From JBCCGI01 sp039029355 (lineage in GTDB: Bacteria > Planctomycetota > UBA1135 > GCA-002686595): DNA of 64,000 nt. Location: contig JBCCGI010000026.1 of assembly GCA_039029355.1 (NCBI GenBank), positions 29,586-93,585 on the forward strand, given 5' to 3'. The position numbers and the translations under genes are program-made. The notes below the pieces were generated by a model that did no database searches, was not told the DNA's origin, and saw only the letters and a program-made list of their open reading frames with translations. This document shows positions 17,555 to 26,733 of the stretch, one piece after another (position 1 is the stretch's first letter; each line of letters opens with the position of its first letter).

Positions 17555-18322
17555 ATGAAACGCAACACCAGGAACGCAGGTTTCACCCTGATCGAGCTCA
17601 TGATCGTGGTGGCCATCATCGCGATCATTGCCGCGATCGCTATTCCGAAGCTGATGAGCGCCCGCATCTCGGCCAACGAGAACGCCGCGGTCTCCACGCT
17701 TCGCTCGATCGCTTCGGCTCAGCACCAGCTCGAGTCGTCGGTCGCGGTCGACACCGACGCCGACGGCGGCGGTGAGTTCGGCTTCTTCGGCGAGCTCGCC
17801 GGCATGGTCGCCATGCGCATCTACGACGCCGCCGCCGACGCGCCCGCTCTCGGCGCCGCGCCCGACGACGTGCTCGACCCGCCGATCCTGCCCACGGGCT
17901 TCGGCGACGTGATCGCGGACACCCCCGGCGACGGCATCGTCGAGCGCCAGGGCTACCACTTCAAGATGTGGCTCCCGGACGTCACCGCCGGTGGTGTGAC
18001 CCCCGCGGTCTCCGAGCTCAACACGGGCGGCGCCGACGGCGGCAACCTCCCGGATCCGGACAACGCCGAGATCCTCTGGGCCTGCTACGCCTGGCCGGTC
18101 GACGCCGAGAAAACCGGCAACCGCTGCTTCTTCATCAACCAGGAGGGCGACCTCCTGCAGTTCGACAACCGCGACGAGAGCTACGAGATGCTCAACGGTC
18201 CCGCGTTCGACGCGGCCTTCGCGGACGACACCGGTGGCGGCGACATGTCGACCAGCCTCGGCATCACGGCGATGGGCTTCACGGCCAACGACGGCAACAC
18301 CTGGACCGTCGTGGGCAACTAG
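17555..18322 (+). CDS. pilA: Type IV major pilin or pseudopilin precursor
   Basis: Prepilin of 255 residues. It has a short basic leader (MKRNTRNAG), cleavage by PilD expected after Gly9, and the hydrophobic methylation helix FTLIELMIVVAIIAIIAAIA with the conserved Glu at position 5 of the mature protein (Glu14). The globular domain is acidic and contains two Cys close together (WACYAWP and NRCFFIN) that could form a C-terminal disulfide loop. A DUF1559-type H-X9-DG motif is not obvious. It follows pilTBC after 191 nt and has its own terminator, so it can be expressed at a much higher level than the assembly genes. Whether it forms a pilus or a T2SS pseudopilus cannot be told here. Confidence 0.88.
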   Translation: MKRNTRNAGFTLIELMIVVAIIAIIAAIAIPKLMSARISANENAAVSTLRSIASAQHQLESSVAVDTDADGGGEFGFFGELAGMVAMRIYDAAADAPALGAAPDDVLDPPILPTGFGDVIADTPGDGIVERQGYHFKMWLPDVTAGGVTPAVSELNTGGADGGNLPDPDNAEILWACYAWPVDAEKTGNRCFFINQEGDLLQFDNRDESYEMLNGPAFDAAFADDTGGGDMSTSLGITAMGFTANDGNTWTVVGN

Positions 18323-18344
18323 TCCCTCCTAGCCTGAGCTAACG

Positions 18345-18384
18345 AAGGGGCGTCGCTCGCTGGAGCGGCGCCCCTTTCTCGTTT
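18345..18384 (+). terminator. Rho-independent terminator after pilA
   Basis: Arms 18345-18358 and 18363-18376 pair over 14 bp with one U-G wobble around a 4-nt loop, followed by TCTCGTTT. Confidence 0.8.
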
Positions 18385-18403
18385 AACCCGCGGACCGCGA
18401 CCG

Positions 18404-19177
18404 CTACGACTCGGGCAGCCCGAAGAGGCGCGTCGCGTTGGCCGAGGTCTGCGCCGCCAGCTCGTCCGGCGAGACGCCGCGCACCTCGGCGACGCGCTCG
18501 AGCGTCTGCACGACGTAGGCCGGCTCGTTGCGCTTGCCGCGCTTCTTCTGGGGGGAGAGGAAGGGACAGTCGGTCTCGACCAGGATGCGGTCGTCGGGAA
18601 CCAGCGCCGCCGCGGCGCGGTTCTCGTCGTTCTTCGGGTAGGTCACGATCCCGGAGAAGGAGATGTAGAGCCCGAGCTCGAGGTACGGCTCCAGCTCGCG
18701 CGGCCCGAAGCTGTAGCAGTGCATCACCGCGTCGACGCCCGCGAACCCGCGCAGGATGCGGACGTTCTCGTCGTGCGCGTCGCGGCAGTGGATCACCGTC
18801 GGCTTCCCCAGCGTCCGCGACAGCCCGAGGTGCCACTCGTAGCTCTGCACCTGCGCGGCGCGGGGCGAGTACTCCTTGAAGAAGTCGAGGCCGGTCTCGC
18901 CGACGCCGACGCACTCGGGGCGCCTGCAGAGCGCTTCGATCTCCGCCAACGCCGCGTCGTCGGCACCGGCCGCGTCGTGGGGGTGGATCCCCGCGGTGGG
19001 AAACAGGCCGAGCTCCTCGGCCGCGAGCTCGAAGCACGCGCGCGACGTCGGGAGGTCGGTGCCGACGAGCACCATGCGCTCGACGCCCGCCTCACGGGCG
19101 CGGGCCAGGACGTCGGCGCGGTCCTCGTCGTAGCTCTTCCAGTAGAGGTGCGCGTGGCTGTCGGTGATGGTCGGCAT
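18404..19177 (-). CDS. tatD: TatD family metal-dependent hydrolase / 3'-5' exonuclease
   Basis: Cytoplasmic TIM-barrel nuclease of 257 residues. Metal ligands of the family are in place: the N-terminal HxH in DSHAHLY, Glu in GETGLDFF, His in VIHCRDAH, His in VMHCYSF and Asp in VETDCPFLSP. Length is typical (~255-265). Family members degrade DNA or RNA from the 3' end and act in repair or turnover. It converges on pilA and is the second gene of a minus-strand pair, 16 nt after the lipoprotein gene at 19194-20069. Confidence 0.92.
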   Translation of the reverse strand: MPTITDSHAHLYWKSYDEDRADVLARAREAGVERMVLVGTDLPTSRACFELAAEELGLFPTAGIHPHDAAGADDAALAEIEALCRRPECVGVGETGLDFFKEYSPRAAQVQSYEWHLGLSRTLGKPTVIHCRDAHDENVRILRGFAGVDAVMHCYSFGPRELEPYLELGLYISFSGIVTYPKNDENRAAAALVPDDRILVETDCPFLSPQKKRGKRNEPAYVVQTLERVAEVRGVSPDELAAQTSANATRLFGLPES

Positions 19178-19193
19178 AGGGAGGGCAGCGGTT

Positions 19194-20069
19194 TCAGCGG
19201 CAGTTTTCCTCGAGCATGCTAGCGAGGAACTTCTGCATGTTGATGTCCGACTCGTTGTCGAACACGCGACTGATCAGCTCGCAAAGCTGCTGCTTGTCGA
19301 CGGTCGAGCGCAACGACTGCGCCGCGAAGCGCCGCATCATGTTGTTTCCCAGCGACTCGACGAGCAGCAGCTCGAGCGCCTGACGACCGACGTCGCTCTT
19401 GTGCCGCCCCAGCTGGCGGATGGCGAAGTGGCGCGTCGCCTGGTCCTGCCGGATGTCCGTCGCGATCGAGGCCAAGACCGGCGCCGGGTCGCGCTCGATC
19501 AGGTCCATCGCGATGGTCCAGGACTCGAGCAGCTCCTCGATGGGCGGATAGGTCGAGCGCTGCTCGGTCGACGACACGATCGGCTGCAGCAGGTCGATCG
19601 CCTGCTCGGGCGAGGTCTGCGCGAGGTAGCGCGCCGCCTTCTTGCGCAGGCCGAGGTCGTCGCCGTACGTCGACACGAGCTCGATCAACACCGGCCGCGT
19701 TTCGTCCGGGGCGCAGTGCGCGGCGACGTCGAGCAGCGCTGCACGCACGTCGCGCAGGGAGTCCGGGCGGTCCTGGTAGCCCGCGAGCGCGGCCTTGCCG
19801 AGCTCGGGTGAGCCGCGGCGCAACCGCTCGAGCGTCTCCTCGCGCCGCGAGAACCAATCGCTCTGCTGCATCGCCGTCGCGTCGGGACGCATCGGCGACA
19901 CGGCCGAGATGAGGTCGCGCAGGTCGCGGTCGACGGCCGCGTCCGCGGCCGGCGCGGCATCGGCCGCTGTCCCGGAGTCCGCCTCGCTCGCGGCGGGATC
20001 GGGCCCTCCGCAGGCGAGCAGGAAGAGGGGGAGGAGGGCCAGGGGCACGCGCGGGCGACGGATCGGCAT
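19194..20069 (-). CDS. Predicted lipoprotein with HEAT-like helical repeats
   Basis: Predicted 291-residue lipoprotein with signal peptide MPIRRPRVPLALLPLFLLAC and lipobox LLAC. An Ala/Asp-rich linker (~25-48) is followed by alpha-helical repeats with HEAT character, for example RAALLDVAAHCAPDETRPV, LRKKAARYLAQTSPEQAI and ATRHFAIRQLGRHKSDVG. HEAT-type proteins usually bind other proteins, so an envelope scaffold role is possible. No catalytic motif is seen. It is the upstream gene of a pair with tatD. Confidence 0.75.
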   Translation of the reverse strand: MPIRRPRVPLALLPLFLLACGGPDPAASEADSGTAADAAPAADAAVDRDLRDLISAVSPMRPDATAMQQSDWFSRREETLERLRRGSPELGKAALAGYQDRPDSLRDVRAALLDVAAHCAPDETRPVLIELVSTYGDDLGLRKKAARYLAQTSPEQAIDLLQPIVSSTEQRSTYPPIEELLESWTIAMDLIERDPAPVLASIATDIRQDQATRHFAIRQLGRHKSDVGRQALELLLVESLGNNMMRRFAAQSLRSTVDKQQLCELISRVFDNESDINMQKFLASMLEENCR

Positions 20070-20186
20070 GGGTGTGACGTGGACGGGGTGGCGGACTAGA
20101 CGGGTAGCCTAGGCCTTCGGTGGGTCGGAGGTCACCCCCGGGACGGCGTCGTCGCCGCGGGGGCGCCGCGATCCGGGACCATCGCC

Positions 20187-20287
20187 CCGGGAGCGACCCA
20201 CGCCCAAGGCCTGCGAGGGCTCGGCCCTCCACTCCGCGCGCCGGAGCGGCGACTGACTCCTTCCCGGGGACGGCGGGTCGCCCCCGG
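20187..20287 (+). repeat. Structured GC-rich region with nested inverted repeats before subfamily B copy 1
   Basis: Outer arms 20187-20199 and 20275-20287 are complementary over 13 nt with one mismatch. Inside lies a 6-bp hairpin at 20215-20229 (GAGGGC-TCG-GCCCTC). It ends 65 nt before the next start and may be a transcript leader structure. The remainder of 20070-20352 shows nothing else. Confidence 0.35.
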
Positions 20288-20352
20288 TACCGCGGACTCC
20301 AGCTTGGCAGGGCGGGAGCCTCCGCGGGCTCTCCAGCCATCCATGCGTATCC

Positions 20353-23316
20353 ATGAAGAAGGCAGGCTTCTCGGGGACCGTCCAGGTCCTCCTCTCGCTC
20401 GCGGGCGCGGCTCTTTTGAGCGCCTGCTCGGGCTCGGGATCCAGCTCGGGTTCGAGCTTCGGCATCGTGTCGTGCAACCTCGGCTGCAGCTCGTCGGGCC
20501 TGGGGCAGATCACGTGCACGGTTCAGAACGTTCACAAGAACGGTGAGATCCGCATCGCGATGAGCGGGCCGGTCGACCTGGACACGGTCTCGCCGTTCAC
20601 GTTCCAGGTCGTGGAGGAGGGCACCGGCAAGACGCCGGCCGGCACCTACCTCCTGAGCCCGTCCGATCCCGCCACGGTGATCTTCCGGCCGAAGATCACC
20701 TTCGACTCATCCGGCAGCCCGGTGTTCGGGCTGCAGGACGGCGTGTCGTACACGGTCCGGCTGCCCGGCGCGAAGCAGGATCCAAGCGGCCCCTGGGTCC
20801 GCAGCGTGGAGGGCGACCCCAACCAGAACCGACTGCTGTGCACGGTGGCGGCTGACCTCGGTCTGCTCGACGCCAAGCCGGGCGCGCCGGTGGTCGCCGC
20901 GACGCTCGAGCAGGTGCTCTACGACCCGGACACCGGCGAGGCGATCGGTAAGCAGGCCGGCGTCCCCGCCGCGGGCGCGGTCGATGTGGCGAGCGACTCC
21001 GCGCTGACGTTCCGCTTCGACGATCTGATGGACCCGGCGACGCTGGTGAACCCGGTGCAGGAGACCTCGTCCACGATCCGCGTCGCCGTCGACGCCGACG
21101 GAGACCCGGCGACGACCGGCGATCAGCAGGCGGTCCCCGGCGGCTTCATCCTGAGCCTGGACCAGGACGAGCTCACCACCGTCGTCACCTTCCAACCCAC
21201 CGACGGCTATCCGTCGAAGGGATCCAACCCCGACCAGCCGCGGCGCATCGTCGTCACGCTCTCGGGCGGCATCCAGGACCTCGCGGGCAACCCGCTCGAG
21301 AATGCGGGGCTGATCGTGTTCACGCCCGAGCTGCTCGTGTTCGGCGAGCTCGACCTGGTCGAGGACTTCGTCTCGGAGGCGAGCGAGGACACGCTCGCGA
21401 GCGGCGCCGAATGGGGCGGCGGCCGGCTCGCGCCCGGGCTCGGCGGCGGCTCGGGAGCCCACGGCGCGTTCGCGCTCGAGAGCGGCGTGGTCGAGCTCAA
21501 CACCGACTCGACCGACCTCGCGGCGGCGCTCGCCGGCGCGGTCGTGCCGCAGACGGCGCTCGCGGCGGTGCCCGGGGACGGCGGGCTGGAGCTGCCGGTC
21601 GTCGAGGGCGGCGTGTTCGAGTTCTCGTCTCTGCGGCTCGGCCCCGGGGCGACCCTGCGGTTCACCGGTTCGCGGCCCGGCCGCATCTTCGTGCGCGGCG
21701 AGGCGACGCTCTCCGGCCGCATCGAGCTCGGCGGCGCCGGCGCCGCGAACCACGTCGACACCGAGCTGGAGGGAGGCGCGGGAGCCGCGCCCGGTCCGGC
21801 GGGCGGCGCGGGCGGCCGCGGCGGAGCGCTCCCCGACGGCGAGGCCTTCGTGGCGGTCGGCGGCATCGACCATCCCGGCGATCCGACGCTGGCCGAGCTC
21901 GACGGCCAGCCCGGCCAGGGCATCGCCTGGCCCGACCTGCTCGCGCCGGCCGAGCTGCGCGGCGCCGGCGGCGGCGGGTTCCACTGGCCGCAGTCCACGC
22001 CCGCCAACCCGCAGTACCACCTGCCGGTCGACCCCTTTGACCTCGGCGGGCTGGAGTTCGGCCTCTTCGAGTGCCGCACGTTCCAGAAGGGCAGCGTCGG
22101 AGGCGGAGGCGCCCACGGCACCTCCGGCACCGCCGGCGTGAACAACCCGCTCCCCGACCACCTCTTCGACGAGGCGCCGCCGGCGGTCGCCGGCTCCGTC
22201 GGCGAGCTCGAGCTCGACGCCCTCGCGCGGACGCTGGACCCCGAGCTCGGGCTGCTGCGCGGCGGCGCCGGCGGGGGTGGGGGAGGCTCGCACATCGCCC
22301 GCAGCAGCACCGACGGCGCGCCCCCGCTCGCCGGGTGCCTGACCAGCTCCGAAGGCGGCCCTGCGTCGATCGTCGAGTACCTCCAGCACTCGGGGCCGGG
22401 CGGCGGCGGCGGCGGCGGCGCGCTGCAGGTACAGGCCGGCCGGCGGCTGGCCGTCGACGGCGAGGTCGACGCGAGCGGCGGCGACGGCGGCGGGCGCGAT
22501 CCCTCCTCGCCGACGACGGTCGTGACCGCGGGCGGCGGCGGCGCGGGCGGCGGGTTGCTGGTGCAGGCGCGCGCGCTGCAGGTCTCCTCGGTCCCCGGAC
22601 GCCTCGACGTGTCCGGGGGCGCGGGCGGCAGCGGAGCGGCCGCTTCGGCGGGCGGGCTCGGCGGGGCCGGGCTGCTGCGCATCGAGGTGCCGGCGCCGCT
22701 GCCGGGCGCGGAGGCCTTCGCCGACAAGATCCTGCCCGGGGCGGACGGGCTGGAGCAGCTCTCCGCCTCGCTCGACGACGTGCTCTCGGTCGGCGAGTGG
22801 ACCGCGGAGGAGGCCGGGCCCGGACGCGTCACCGGCGCCCAGTCGTGCTGGATCGGCGCCGAGGGCAACTACTTCGTGCTCGGCCCGGCGTCGGACCAGG
22901 CCGCCGCGGGCGGTGAGCCCGGCCAGCTCGGGTGGGACCTCCTGGTCGAGGTCGACGTGCCCGGGCTCGGCCCGCAGTCCTTCCGGGGCGAGAACGAGCT
23001 CTTCGACCAGCCGCTGGAGGCGGTCTTCGGCTCGGCGCTCGGCAGCGCGCCGCTGGTCGTGCGCTTCCAGGGGGTGCGGGTCGCCGACGGCACGCAGAAT
23101 CCGTGCAGCATCGCGCTCGACGGGCCCGACGCCGCGATCGTGCCCGGCTCCCTGACCGGCTGGGTGTCGCACCCGGCGGAGCTCGACACGTTCTTCGAGA
23201 ACCCCTCGCTGCGGCCGAACCGCCTGCGGTTCAGCGTGCTCTTCGACCCCGGCCAGGAGGGCGGCGACCTGATCACGGCGGTCAGCCAGCTGTCTCTGCG
23301 GGTGCTGCCCGATTAG
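20353..23316 (+). CDS. Giant Ig-like/glycine-rich lipoprotein, subfamily B copy 1
   Basis: Predicted 987-residue lipoprotein with signal MKKAGFSGTVQVLLSLAGA and lipobox LSAC. A Cys-rich N-terminus (IVSCNLGCSSSG, QITCTVQ) leads into an Ig-like SbsA/Big_5-type domain (~62-146, with FRPKITFDSSGSPVFGLQDG) and a second Ig-like unit (~202-330, LTFRFDDLMDPATLVNP). Beta-helix-like strands (~415-473) precede a glycine-rich region (~472-780: GAGGGGGGSHIA, GGGGGGGALQVQAG, GGGGAGGGLLVQA). The C-terminal domain (~815-987) begins AQSCWIGAEGNYFVL and ends SQLSLRVLPD. It shares plan and C-terminal strand pattern with subfamily A but has more Cys. Surface location follows from the lipoprotein signal; its ligand and function are unknown. 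Confidence 0.8.
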   Translation: MKKAGFSGTVQVLLSLAGAALLSACSGSGSSSGSSFGIVSCNLGCSSSGLGQITCTVQNVHKNGEIRIAMSGPVDLDTVSPFTFQVVEEGTGKTPAGTYLLSPSDPATVIFRPKITFDSSGSPVFGLQDGVSYTVRLPGAKQDPSGPWVRSVEGDPNQNRLLCTVAADLGLLDAKPGAPVVAATLEQVLYDPDTGEAIGKQAGVPAAGAVDVASDSALTFRFDDLMDPATLVNPVQETSSTIRVAVDADGDPATTGDQQAVPGGFILSLDQDELTTVVTFQPTDGYPSKGSNPDQPRRIVVTLSGGIQDLAGNPLENAGLIVFTPELLVFGELDLVEDFVSEASEDTLASGAEWGGGRLAPGLGGGSGAHGAFALESGVVELNTDSTDLAAALAGAVVPQTALAAVPGDGGLELPVVEGGVFEFSSLRLGPGATLRFTGSRPGRIFVRGEATLSGRIELGGAGAANHVDTELEGGAGAAPGPAGGAGGRGGALPDGEAFVAVGGIDHPGDPTLAELDGQPGQGIAWPDLLAPAELRGAGGGGFHWPQSTPANPQYHLPVDPFDLGGLEFGLFECRTFQKGSVGGGGAHGTSGTAGVNNPLPDHLFDEAPPAVAGSVGELELDALARTLDPELGLLRGGAGGGGGGSHIARSSTDGAPPLAGCLTSSEGGPASIVEYLQHSGPGGGGGGGALQVQAGRRLAVDGEVDASGGDGGGRDPSSPTTVVTAGGGGAGGGLLVQARALQVSSVPGRLDVSGGAGGSGAAASAGGLGGAGLLRIEVPAPLPGAEAFADKILPGADGLEQLSASLDDVLSVGEWTAEEAGPGRVTGAQSCWIGAEGNYFVLGPASDQAAAGGEPGQLGWDLLVEVDVPGLGPQSFRGENELFDQPLEAVFGSALGSAPLVVRFQGVRVADGTQNPCSIALDGPDAAIVPGSLTGWVSHPAELDTFFENPSLRPNRLRFSVLFDPGQEGGDLITAVSQLSLRVLPD

Positions 23317-23326
23317 GGGCCCCGGA

Positions 23327-23365
23327 GCGGGAGCGCTCGCGCCGGGCGTGCGAAAGCGCTCCCGC
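23327..23365 (+). terminator. Hairpin after subfamily B copy 1
   Basis: Perfect 11-bp stem (23327-23337 with 23355-23365), 10 nt after the stop codon; no U-tract follows. Confidence 0.5.
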
Positions 23366-23411
23366 GGGCGCTGGGGGGCCCTCCCACGGGCCTCCTACGG
23401 GCGATGGCCGG

Positions 23412-23442
23412 GCGTGGAACGGTGTTTGTTGCCGTTCCACGC
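23412..23442. repeat. Perfect inverted repeat, 11-bp arms
   Basis: GCGTGGAACGG at 23412-23422 is exactly complementary to 23432-23442 around a 9-nt T/G-rich loop. It lies in the non-coding leader of subfamily B copy 2. Function unknown. Confidence 0.5.
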
Positions 23443-23453
23443 TCGCGAGACAC

Positions 23454-23495
23454 CTCGCCGCGAGCGCCCTCCGGCCCCGCCGGAGTCGCGGCGAG
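23454..23495. repeat. Nested inverted repeat, 10-bp outer stem
   Basis: CTCGCCGCGA (23454-23463) pairs exactly with 23486-23495. An inner CTCCGGC/GCCGGAG pair extends the fold, giving a compact stem structure upstream of subfamily B copy 2. Confidence 0.5.
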
Positions 23496-23663
23496 GGGAA
23501 ATGTCCTGGCCAGGCGTCCCTCGCGGCTCCTATATTCCGCGGTCCGACTGCCCCGTTCTCGAAGCTCGGGAGGGCGAAAAGCGTTCCCCGTCCGGCTTCT
23601 GCGGGTAGGAGATCCCACGTGCGGATCCCCCGCTCGACGACCCCAGCATCCCCCCAACAGTTT

Positions 23664-26648
23664 ATGAGCATGAAGTCCCTGCTCCCCGTGGTCCTCCTTG
23701 GGCTCTCGCTGGGCCTTTCCTCCTGTTCCGGCTCCGGCGGCTCGGGCAGCTCCTTCGCGATCACCTCCTGCAGCCTCGGCTGCGCGGGCAGCGGCACCGG
23801 AGGGGACGGCCAAGTGAGCTGCGGCATCCAGGACGTCTTCGTCAACGGCGAGCTGCGGATCACGTTCTCCAGCCCGGTGAACGAGAGCTCGCTGACGGTG
23901 TTCACGGTCCAGGTGACCGAGTTCGGCACCGGCAAGACGCCCCCGGCGGACCGCTTCGTCGACGCCGCCGACCCGCGCACCATCGTCTACCGGCCGAAGC
24001 TGACCTTCGACTCGTCCGGCGCGCCGGTCTTCGGCCTGACGAACGACTCGTCGTACACGATCAAGCTCCCCGGATCGGTCGAGGACCCGGGCGAGGAGTA
24101 CGTGCGCAGCAGCAGCGGTGCCTCCAACCGGCACCGCCTGCTCTGCACCGTGGAGGCCTCGCTGGGCGTGCTCGACTCGAAGCCGGGCGCCCCGACGGCC
24201 GCCGTCACGGTCGACGTGGTCACCGCCTACGACCCGGTCACCGGACTGCCGAGCGAGTTCGATCTCGACGTGCCCGCCGACGGCAAGACCGACGTCTTCC
24301 GCGACACGGCGATCCGGTTCTCGTTCGACGACCTGATGAACCCGGCCACGCTGGTCAACCCGGTCACCTCGCAGTCGAACTCGATCCGCGTGCTGATCGA
24401 CCCGGACGGCATCACGTCCGACGCGACCGACCAGCAGGACCTGCTCGGCACGTTCACGATCAACCTGGACCAGGATGCTCTCCGCACGACGGTGACGTTC
24501 TTCCCCGAGCTCGGCCTGCCGTCCGCGGGCTCCGACGCGATCAACAAGCGCAAGATCGTGATCGATCTGCCGCCGACGATCTCGGACCTGGGCGGCAACC
24601 CGCTCACGAACTTCGGCGAGATCTCGTTCACGCCCGAGTTCGTGCCCTTCGCGGAGACCGACCTGGTCGAGGATTTCTTCTCGACCGGCCAGAACGATCT
24701 CTCGGCCACCGGCGCGGACTGGGGCGAGTCGTTCCCCGGCAACCTGCGCCCCGGCATCAGCGGGGGCTCCGGCCGCCTCGGCAGCCTGTTCCTCGACTCG
24801 GGCCAGGTGCTGACGCTCAACACCGACTCCGAGGACTTCAGCTCGGTCACCGACAAGTCGATCTTCGACCCGGCGAACGTGCTCGACGCGACCTTCGACG
24901 GCGTGGACTTCACGATCGACCCGATCACCGACGGCGTCTTTGAGTTCTCGACGATCCGTCTGAACTCCGGCTCCCAGCTGCGCTTCGAGGGCAGCAACCC
25001 GGTGCGCCTCTTCGTGCGCGGCGAGGCCACGGTCCAGGGGCGTATCGACGTCTCCGGCTCCGGCGCCATCGAGCACGACGACGAGCTGCCGCTCGGCGGC
25101 GAGGTCACCACGGGTGGACCGTCCGGAGGGAACGGCGGCGCCGGCGGGCGCCTGCCTACCTGGATCAACTTCGAGTCGGTCACCGGCGTGCTGATCCCCG
25201 ATCCGCCGGTGGATCCGCCGACGCTCGGGCAGCTGGACGGTCAGGACGGGGTCGGCGTGGTCGACAACACGATCGCGCCGTCGGGGACCAACCTCGGCTT
25301 CGGCGGGGGCGGCGTGCGCTGGCCCAGCCCGACCGCGACCTTCCCGGCGTTCCACATGCCGGTCGACCCGGACGACATCCTCGGCGTGGACTGGGACATC
25401 ATCCAGATCTGCCAGACCAAGATGAAGGGCGCGGTGGGCGCCGGCGGTGCCTTCGGCCTGAACGGCGGAACCGGCATCAACAAGCCCATCCCCGGCGGCG
25501 GCTTCATTCCGCCCGAGCCCCCGGACTCCATCCCGGGCCAGGCCAGTGACTTCGGCCTCGGCATCGGCAGCGACCCGACCTCTCCGGAGCGCACGCTCTC
25601 GCCCGAGGCGGGCTACCTGCACGGCGGCCCCGGCGGCGGCGGCGGCGGCAGCCACATCGCGATCAGCTCGACCAACGGCAAGGTCTTCTCCGACTGCACC
25701 ACCGACGTGACCAGCTCTCCGGCGGTCATCAGTATCTACGACCAGCACTCCGGTCCCGCCGGCGGTGCCGGTGGTGGCGCGATCCAGCTGCAGGCCGGCT
25801 CGCGCACGGTTCTCGGCGGCGTGATCGACGCGGGCGGAGGCATCGGTGGCTCGAAGCTTGGCACCAACAACGCGACCTCCGGCGGCGGCGGCGCGGGGGG
25901 CGCGATCCTGCTGCAGTCCCCGGACGTGCAGATCTCGAGCGTGCCCGGCCGCATCGACATCTCCGGCGGCATCGGTGGCTTCGGCGCCGGCGCGTCGCTC
26001 GGTGGCGACGGCGGTGCGGGGCTCCTGCGGCTCGAGACCGAGGCCCCGCTGCCCGACATCGACCAGGAGGCCACCAAGGTCGCGCCCAACCCGACCGCGC
26101 TGGCGGACGTCGGCGCGACGCCGATCGACATCATCAGCATCGGCGAGCTGATGCCGATCACCGTCGGCCCGTCGTCGGTGAACGGGGTGCAGTCGTGCTG
26201 GCTGCGTCCGGAGGGCAACTTCTTCCTGCTGAACTTCCTCGACGACGACGGCGACCAGCTCGGCTGGGACATGCAGGTTCTGCCGAACCCGCCGTCGCTC
26301 GGCGCGCAGTCGTTCCGCGGCGACAACGTGATCTTCGGCGCTCCGCTGGAGATGGTGCTCGGCAACGAGCTCGGCGTGTCGCCGCTGGTCGTGCGCTTCC
26401 AGGGTGCGCGGTCGATCAAGGTGATCGACAACCTCTGCAACGTGACCCTCGGCGGCCCCGACTCGCAGATCTTCCCCGGCTCCCTGACCGGCTGGGTCAA
26501 CCACCCCGCGGAGCTCAACGCCTTCTTCGCCGACCCGGCGCTGCGGCCGAACATGATCCGCTTCCAGATCCTGTTCGACACGAGTCAGCCGGCGCTGGCG
26601 CAGCTGGTCTCGGTGACCGAGCTCTTCCTGCGGGTCCTGCCCGACTGA
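23664..26648 (+). CDS. Giant Ig-like/glycine-rich lipoprotein, subfamily B copy 2
   Basis: Predicted 994-residue lipoprotein. The frame is open far upstream, but the ATG at 23664 (or 23670) gives MSMKSLLPVVLLGLSLGLSSC with lipobox LSSC, so I start there. Layout equals copy 1: Cys-rich N-terminus (ITSCSLGCAGSG, VSCGIQDVFVNGELRI), an Ig-like domain with FRPKLTF-like strands, a second Ig-like unit with FSFDDLMNPATLVNPV, beta-helix-like strands, a glycine-rich block (~475-795, GGPGGGGGGSHIAISS and GGGGAGGAILLQS) and the terminal domain (VQSCWLRPEGNFFLL ... TELFLRVLPD). It is visibly closer to copy 3 than to copy 1, sharing segments such as DIIQICQTKMKG. Confidence 0.8.
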   Translation: MSMKSLLPVVLLGLSLGLSSCSGSGGSGSSFAITSCSLGCAGSGTGGDGQVSCGIQDVFVNGELRITFSSPVNESSLTVFTVQVTEFGTGKTPPADRFVDAADPRTIVYRPKLTFDSSGAPVFGLTNDSSYTIKLPGSVEDPGEEYVRSSSGASNRHRLLCTVEASLGVLDSKPGAPTAAVTVDVVTAYDPVTGLPSEFDLDVPADGKTDVFRDTAIRFSFDDLMNPATLVNPVTSQSNSIRVLIDPDGITSDATDQQDLLGTFTINLDQDALRTTVTFFPELGLPSAGSDAINKRKIVIDLPPTISDLGGNPLTNFGEISFTPEFVPFAETDLVEDFFSTGQNDLSATGADWGESFPGNLRPGISGGSGRLGSLFLDSGQVLTLNTDSEDFSSVTDKSIFDPANVLDATFDGVDFTIDPITDGVFEFSTIRLNSGSQLRFEGSNPVRLFVRGEATVQGRIDVSGSGAIEHDDELPLGGEVTTGGPSGGNGGAGGRLPTWINFESVTGVLIPDPPVDPPTLGQLDGQDGVGVVDNTIAPSGTNLGFGGGGVRWPSPTATFPAFHMPVDPDDILGVDWDIIQICQTKMKGAVGAGGAFGLNGGTGINKPIPGGGFIPPEPPDSIPGQASDFGLGIGSDPTSPERTLSPEAGYLHGGPGGGGGGSHIAISSTNGKVFSDCTTDVTSSPAVISIYDQHSGPAGGAGGGAIQLQAGSRTVLGGVIDAGGGIGGSKLGTNNATSGGGGAGGAILLQSPDVQISSVPGRIDISGGIGGFGAGASLGGDGGAGLLRLETEAPLPDIDQEATKVAPNPTALADVGATPIDIISIGELMPITVGPSSVNGVQSCWLRPEGNFFLLNFLDDDGDQLGWDMQVLPNPPSLGAQSFRGDNVIFGAPLEMVLGNELGVSPLVVRFQGARSIKVIDNLCNVTLGGPDSQIFPGSLTGWVNHPAELNAFFADPALRPNMIRFQILFDTSQPALAQLVSVTELFLRVLPD

Positions 26649-26672
26649 TCGGAACGGCTTGAGCCGAACCCC

Positions 26673-26716
26673 GCGGCCCTCCCCGAGCCTCCTCGCGAGC
26701 CTCGGCGGAGGGCCGC
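26673..26716 (+). terminator. Terminator-like hairpin after subfamily B copy 2
   Basis: Perfect 10-bp outer stem (26673-26682 with 26707-26716), an inner CCGAG/CTCGG pair and TTGCGTGAT after it. It lies 24 nt after the stop. Confidence 0.6.
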
Positions 26717-26733
26717 TTGCGTGATAGGCCCCC

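Larger units (their letters stand above)
23317..23663. other. Intergenic region, 347 nt, with three hairpins
   Basis: Carries perfect or near-perfect inverted repeats at 23327-23365, 23412-23442 and 23454-23495. A TATATT at 23531-23536 looks like a -10 box but has no matching -35. Open frames through here are out of coding character, although the copy 2 frame is open across the whole region. Confidence 0.5.

Noticed and set aside
23531..23536. TATATT as a -10 element upstream of subfamily B copy 2.
   Set aside because: No -35 element is found at 16-18 nt, and a single AT-rich hexamer in a GC-rich genome is weak evidence.
22932..23663. N-terminal extension of subfamily B copy 2 through the upstream open frame.
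   Set aside because: The extension overlaps the end of copy 1, crosses hairpins, has non-coding composition and would bury a clear lipoprotein signal at 23664.
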